A DNA stretch of 64,000 bases from Prauserella cavernicola (GTDB taxonomy: Bacteria > Actinomycetota > Actinomycetes > Mycobacteriales > Pseudonocardiaceae). Every line of letters begins with the position of its first letter. Within the stretch, counting starts at the first letter, position 1. Under the pieces are notes generated by a model. It worked only from the letters and a program-made list of their open reading frames with translations. It was not told where the DNA came from and ran no database searches. The position numbers and the translations under genes were made by a program. Below, in pieces: positions 60,596 through 64,000 of the stretch. The DNA lies in contig NZ_JAENJH010000002.1 in NCBI RefSeq assembly GCF_016595675.1, positions 496,001 through 560,000 on the forward strand, in the 5' to 3' direction.

Positions 60596-61795
60596 TCAGG
60601 CGCTGTTGCGGCGACGCTGCAGGAGCAGCGCACCCACACCGGCACCCAGCAGCACCGCACCGATGATGATCGGCGTCATGATCGAGACACCGGTCTCGGC
60701 GAGGTCGCCGGAGTCGGCCTGCGGCGAGACCGGAGCCTCGGTGGTCGGCGGCGCGGCAACCTCGGACGAGGTCGTCGGCGGGGCCTCGGTCGTGGTCTCG
60801 ACCGGCGGCTCGGTGGTCTCCGGAACGCCCTCGGTCCAGCTGACGCCGGCACCGGTCTTGAGCTTCGACTGCTCGGCGTGCGCCACGATCAGCGACTGCG
60901 CGGGCTTCTTGTTGTACTTCTTCGCGACGAAGAGCCTGCCGGTGTCGACCTGGGCGTCGGCCTCGAGCTCGAAGCTCGCGCTGCCCTCGGCCGCGTCGGC
61001 CGGGACGTCGACGAAGAACTCGGTGCCGTTCTCGATCGCCTCGGGCGCGAGCTCCGCACCGTCGGCGTCGACGAGCTTGACGCCCTCGGGCAGGTCACCG
61101 TTCACGGCGGTGATGCCACCGGTGGTGGTGACGGTGAACGGGCCGATCCGCTCGCCGGCCTTGCCCGCGATGGTGTCGGGCGTGACGCCGAGCGTCTGGT
61201 TCGGCTCGTCGCCGATACCGACGTTGGCGTCGCTGGTCAGGTACTCGTACAGCGCGACGACGTCCTTCGCGGCACCCTCGTCGTCGCTCTTCAGCGGCTT
61301 CTCGGTGTCGAGGTCCTTGCCGTCGCTGTAGTGCCAGACAGCGGCCTGAGTGGCGCTGATGGCTTCCTTCTCGTCGAGACCGTTGTCGAACTCGACGCCC
61401 TGCTCGGCAAGAGTGCCCTCGATGTCGGGGAGCTCGAGCGCCGGGTAGCTGTGGTGCAGCACCCAGTTGAGCTTGTCGCGGTTCTCGTGGAAGGGGGACT
61501 CGGGGTTGGGGAACTCGTCCCACGGCTTCTCGGACAGCGACCGGCTCGGGTCGACGCTGACCGCGATCTCGACGCAGTAGGCACGGAGCAGGCTGTCGTC
61601 GTCGACCTTCAGACCGAACAGCGTGGTGCCGAGGTTCTTACCGCCCACGTTGATCGAGTAGCCCTTTGCGTGCGAGCCCTCGTCGAACCGAGCGTTCACG
61701 TCCTCGGCGGACGCGGGCAGTGCGCTCAGCACCACCGCGACCGAAGCACCGACGAGAGCCGCACCTGCCTTGCGCCAGGCAGATCTGCTGTGCAT
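60596..61795 (-). CDS. Thioester-domain (TQXA) cell-wall surface protein with LAETG sorting motif
   Basis: Exported, wall-anchored protein of 399 residues. It has a signal peptide ending ASA (about 28-30), a thioester domain with Cys74 (LRAYCVEI) and Gln150 in ATQAAVW, the residues that form the internal Cys-Gln thioester in TQXA proteins, a beta-rich middle, a Thr/Pro/Glu-rich stalk (about 290-350), and the sortase motif LAETG (365-369) followed by a membrane helix and RRRNSA. LAETG suits class E sortases of actinomycetes. AGGAG is seven bases before the ATG; a longer open frame upstream lacks a signal peptide at its start. No sortase gene is in the window. Confidence 0.9.
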   Translation of the reverse strand: MHSRSAWRKAGAALVGASVAVVLSALPASAEDVNARFDEGSHAKGYSINVGGKNLGTTLFGLKVDDDSLLRAYCVEIAVSVDPSRSLSEKPWDEFPNPESPFHENRDKLNWVLHHSYPALELPDIEGTLAEQGVEFDNGLDEKEAISATQAAVWHYSDGKDLDTEKPLKSDDEGAAKDVVALYEYLTSDANVGIGDEPNQTLGVTPDTIAGKAGERIGPFTVTTTGGITAVNGDLPEGVKLVDADGAELAPEAIENGTEFFVDVPADAAEGSASFELEADAQVDTGRLFVAKKYNKKPAQSLIVAHAEQSKLKTGAGVSWTEGVPETTEPPVETTTEAPPTTSSEVAAPPTTEAPVSPQADSGDLAETGVSIMTPIIIGAVLLGAGVGALLLQRRRNSA

Positions 61796-61951
61796 GGAGT
61801 CTCCTAACCCCGCAGAAAGAGAAGAGTGGGTGCGAGCTTCAGCCCTGTCGTCCCCAGTTCGGGTGAAGATCACACTTTCCAGTGAGGGCGGAGCTTACAC
61901 AGGGCATCAAATCGGCGTGAAAGCGCCACTCGTTCGGGTTTGGTTGCGAGT

Positions 61952-63004
61952 TCAACCGAGAGAATCGAGTGCCTGAGCCAAATCCAGCCACAGGTCCTCG
62001 GGGTCCTCGAGCCCCACGCTGAACCGCAGGGCGGCGGGGGCCACGTGCGCGTCGCCCGCCCTCGCCGCACGACGCTCCAGAGTGGACTCGACGCCACCGA
62101 GACTCGTCGCGTGGCCCACGAGCCGCAGGCGCTCGCACAGCCGGTCCGCGAGGTCTGGACCAGCGAGTTCGAACGAGATCATGGCTCCGGAACCCGGATA
62201 GCGCACGCGCGTGACGGCCGCGTGCGAGCCGAGCCGCTCGGCCAGCAGCGCCGCCGTGCGCGACGCCTCGGCGTAGCGGACACCGAGCGTGCGAAGACCG
62301 CGCAGCGCGAGCCACGCCTCCAGCGAACCGGGCGTCGCACCGCCGCGGGTGCGCGCGTCCCGCAGTCCGCGTGCGAGCTCCTCGTCGGCGGCGACCGTCA
62401 GCCCGAGCAACAGATCTGAGTGACCACCGATGAGCTTCGTGGCGCTGTGCACGGCGATGTCTGCCCCCAGCGCCAGCGGTTGCTGTCCGAGGGGTGTCGC
62501 GAAAGTGTTGTCCACCACCACCTTCGGCCGTTTGGCCGAAGCCTTTGCGGCGGCTGCGATCGCCGCGATGTCGATCAGCTCGAGGCTCGGGTTGGTCGGC
62601 GACTCCAGCCACAGCAGATCCACCTCGGCCGCGGCGGAGACCCACGCGGCGGTGTCGGCGGGCTCGACGCGGCGGATCCGCAGCCTGCCCATCTGCTCGG
62701 CGTGGTCGAACATCGCCCTGGTGCCGACGTAGCTGTCGCCGGGGACCGCCACCTCGACGCCTGCGGGCAACAGGTCGAGCACCGCGGACACGGTCGCGAT
62801 GCCGGACGCGAACGCGGTCGCGTGGCCGCCCTCGAGCTCGCCGATCGCAGCCTCGAGCGCGACCCACGTCGGAGTGCCGTCCTCACGGGAGTAGCCGAGA
62901 CCGAGTGCGCTCGCGGGCACGATCGGCACGTTGGAGGGCTCGCCCTGCCCTTCCGGGCGCCCGGCGACGATGGCGCGGGTCCGAGGGGTCCACTCGACAG
63001 TCAC
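61952..63004 (-). CDS. Cys/Met-metabolism PLP enzyme, cystathionine gamma-lyase type
   Basis: Fold type I PLP enzyme of the trans-sulfuration family, 350 residues. It keeps FASGIATVSAVLDLLPAG, the PLP-stacking region DSYVGTRAMFDHAE, WLESPTNPSLEL, VDNTFATPLGQQPL and the PLP lysine in HSATKLIGGHSD. Slightly shorter than typical MetB/MetC (about 380). Which of lyase, synthase or methionine gamma-lyase it is cannot be told with certainty. The GTG at 63004 has GGGAG ten bases upstream; another GTG nine bases earlier is too close to that site. Confidence 0.88.
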   Translation of the reverse strand: MTVEWTPRTRAIVAGRPEGQGEPSNVPIVPASALGLGYSREDGTPTWVALEAAIGELEGGHATAFASGIATVSAVLDLLPAGVEVAVPGDSYVGTRAMFDHAEQMGRLRIRRVEPADTAAWVSAAAEVDLLWLESPTNPSLELIDIAAIAAAAKASAKRPKVVVDNTFATPLGQQPLALGADIAVHSATKLIGGHSDLLLGLTVAADEELARGLRDARTRGGATPGSLEAWLALRGLRTLGVRYAEASRTAALLAERLGSHAAVTRVRYPGSGAMISFELAGPDLADRLCERLRLVGHATSLGGVESTLERRAARAGDAHVAPAALRFSVGLEDPEDLWLDLAQALDSLG

Positions 63005-63088
63005 GGCAATCACACTCCCAATAACGCTGGTTTCCGGCTCACGAAACCACGCTGGGACGTAAGGAGCTCGCACGACGTAGAGACAAAG

Positions 63089-63118
63089 CGAGGCGCCCTG
63101 CACGAGCAGGGCGCCTCG
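63089..63118 (-). terminator. Intrinsic terminator of tRNA-Leu
   Basis: Perfect 13-bp stem (CGAGGCGCCCTGC / GCAGGGCGCCTCG) with a four-base loop, beginning ten bases after the 3' end of the tRNA on the minus strand, followed on that strand by CTTTGTCTC. It is the cleanest terminator in the window. Confidence 0.85.
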
Positions 63119-63127
63119 GTCTTGAAG

Positions 63128-63210
63128 TGGGCGAGGAGGGAGTTGAACCCTCACGTCCTTTCGGACACACGGACCTGAACCGTGCGCGTCTGCCATTCCG
63201 CCACTCGCCC
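63128..63210 (-). tRNA. tRNA-Leu, anticodon CAG
   Basis: An 83-base cloverleaf on the minus strand: acceptor arms GGGCGAG and CTCGCCC with discriminator A, D-arm region GCGGAATGGCAGACGC, anticodon stem ACGG/CCGT with loop TTCAGGT (anticodon CAG), a long variable arm (GTCCGAAAGGAC region) as in class II tRNAs, and T-loop GGGTTCAACTCCC. CCA is not encoded. Divergent from fhaA, the same arrangement as in mycobacteria. Confidence 0.95.
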
Positions 63211-63337
63211 GAGCAACTGCGACAGCCCGCATAGCGTAGCAGGCGGTTCTGATGGGTTTCACCGGCCCCAGTGTTGAATGCCCAAAACCCAGATACGATC
63301 TATCCGGAGATACACGTGGAAGGAGGAGGTTGTCCCG

Positions 63338-64000
63338 GTGGGTCGCGTACAGCGCTTCGATCGGCGCCTCGAGAGCCTCGTGGGCAATACCTTCGCGCGA
63401 ATGTTCGGTGGCAACGTCGTCACGCAGGAAGTGGCGCTGGACCTGGAGCGTGAGAGTGAGGACAACGTCCGCCAGCTCGCTGGCGGTCGCACGCTCGCTC
63501 CGAACCACTACATCGTGTCCTTGGGTCCCGCTGATCACGACCGGATGGTGGGCGATGAGCAAAAGGTCACGCGCCTGCTCGCGGACGCCGTCGCACAGCA
63601 CCTCGCCGAGCACGGCTGGGACACCTATGGTGACGTCGTAGTCTCGCTAGAGCGCAACGAGGCGCTGCATACTGGACAGTTCAAGACCCGCTCGACCGTC
63701 GATCCCGACGTCAAAGCAAGTGGCGCCGGGGGTCAAGCACGGCCAGCACGAACCAGCGACGCAGGAGACCGACCAATGAGCCAGCCCGGCGGCTACGGCC
63801 AATACGACCAGGGTGACCCGTACGGCCAGCAGGGCCAGTACGGCTACGGACAGGGACAGCCTGGTGGCTACGACCAGGGCTACGGCCAGCCCGGCGGCGG
63901 CTACGACCAGGGTTACGGCCAGCCGGGAGGGTATGACCAGGGTTACGGTCAGCCCGGCGGTTACGACCAGGGCTACGGCCAGCCCGGTGGCGGCTACGAC
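63338..64000 (+). CDS. fhaA: FHA-domain protein FhaA, N-terminal part, cut by window edge
   Basis: Forkhead-associated protein that works with the Ser/Thr kinases and cell-wall machinery. 221 residues are visible. Residues 1-108 are the DUF3662 domain (VGRVQRFERRLESLVGNTFARMF, HLAEHGWDTYGDVVVSLERNE). From about residue 147 a low-complexity region of Gly, Gln, Tyr, Asp and Pro begins, with repeats close to YDQGYGQPGG that run to the window end; the C-terminal FHA domain lies beyond it. The GTG has AGGAGGAGG a few bases upstream, a very strong ribosome site. Expected neighbours further right are fhaB, pstP, rodA, pbpA and pknAB. Confidence 0.93.
   Translation, partial: MGRVQRFDRRLESLVGNTFARMFGGNVVTQEVALDLERESEDNVRQLAGGRTLAPNHYIVSLGPADHDRMVGDEQKVTRLLADAVAQHLAEHGWDTYGDVVVSLERNEALHTGQFKTRSTVDPDVKASGAGGQARPARTSDAGDRPMSQPGGYGQYDQGDPYGQQGQYGYGQGQPGGYDQGYGQPGGGYDQGYGQPGGYDQGYGQPGGYDQGYGQPGGGYD

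Noticed and set aside
63128-63210. tRNA-Leu as an integration site of a mobile element
   Set aside because: No integrase, no repeat of the tRNA 3' end and no change in composition next to it.

Overview
The window is high-GC, densely packed bacterial DNA with GTG/TTG starts, many 1-8 bp stop/start overlaps, ECF sigma and STAND/XRE-TPR regulators, a LAETG thioester surface protein, and fhaA next to tRNA-Leu. This is an actinomycete, most likely of the Pseudonocardiaceae (Amycolatopsis/Saccharomonospora-like); the family-level call is inference. The fhaA/tRNA-Leu(CAG) pair at the right end matches the near-origin gene order known from mycobacteria, so this may be chromosomal core close to oriC. 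I see no prophage, integrase, insertion sequence or CRISPR array.

Layout. 1-3.9 kb: type I restriction-modification operon hsdM-hsdS-hsdR, with hsdR cut by the window edge. 4.1-14.9 kb: msrA, then a cell-surface glycan locus (two methyltransferases, one of them fused to two glycosyltransferases, a membrane acyltransferase and an AlgJ/AlgX-like acetyltransferase) flanked on both sides by paralogous Q/P-rich single-pass membrane proteins, plus a 31-residue membrane microprotein. 14.9-21.2 kb: a molybdopterin oxidoreductase, a membrane protein and a two-component system in one run, divergent from an ECF sigma factor overlapping a tandem-VOC protein. 21.2-27.3 kb: gamma-glutamyltransferase, UDP-glucose dehydrogenase, an SDR, a TM0106-type nuclease-like protein and a small conserved protein.

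27.3-33.7 kb: a BCCT carrier and a four-gene OpuC-type ABC importer, all overlapping, for betaine-like osmolytes, followed by a TauD/TfdA dioxygenase. The leader of this operon has a perfect 9-2-9 palindrome and two mutually exclusive hairpins, one of which hides the Shine-Dalgarno sequence. 33.9-36.8 kb: copper-type module (membrane protein, YcnI, CopC, CopD). 37-43.6 kb: STAND NTPase, phosphotransferase, XRE-TPR regulator with two divergent small genes, TetR regulator. 43.6-52.1 kb: amino-acid deaminase/aldolase divergent from a lactone oxidase, a YbaB-like gene triplet, an NAD(P)-binding protein, a malyl-CoA-lyase-like pair, and an MFS carrier.

52.1-52.5 kb: two arrays of 21-bp repeats in opposite orientation. 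52.5-60.5 kb: LLM oxidoreductase, then a seven-gene peptide/amide uptake and hydrolysis operon on the minus strand. 60.6-64 kb: thioester-domain LAETG surface protein, cystathionine gamma-lyase-type enzyme, tRNA-Leu with its own terminator, and the 5' part of fhaA, entering a Tyr/Gly/Gln repeat region. The most noteworthy structures are the betaine-operon leader (33.70-33.76 kb), the inverted consensus DnaA-box pair (43.57-43.60 kb), the 21-bp repeat arrays, and the glycan locus with its three-enzyme fusion.
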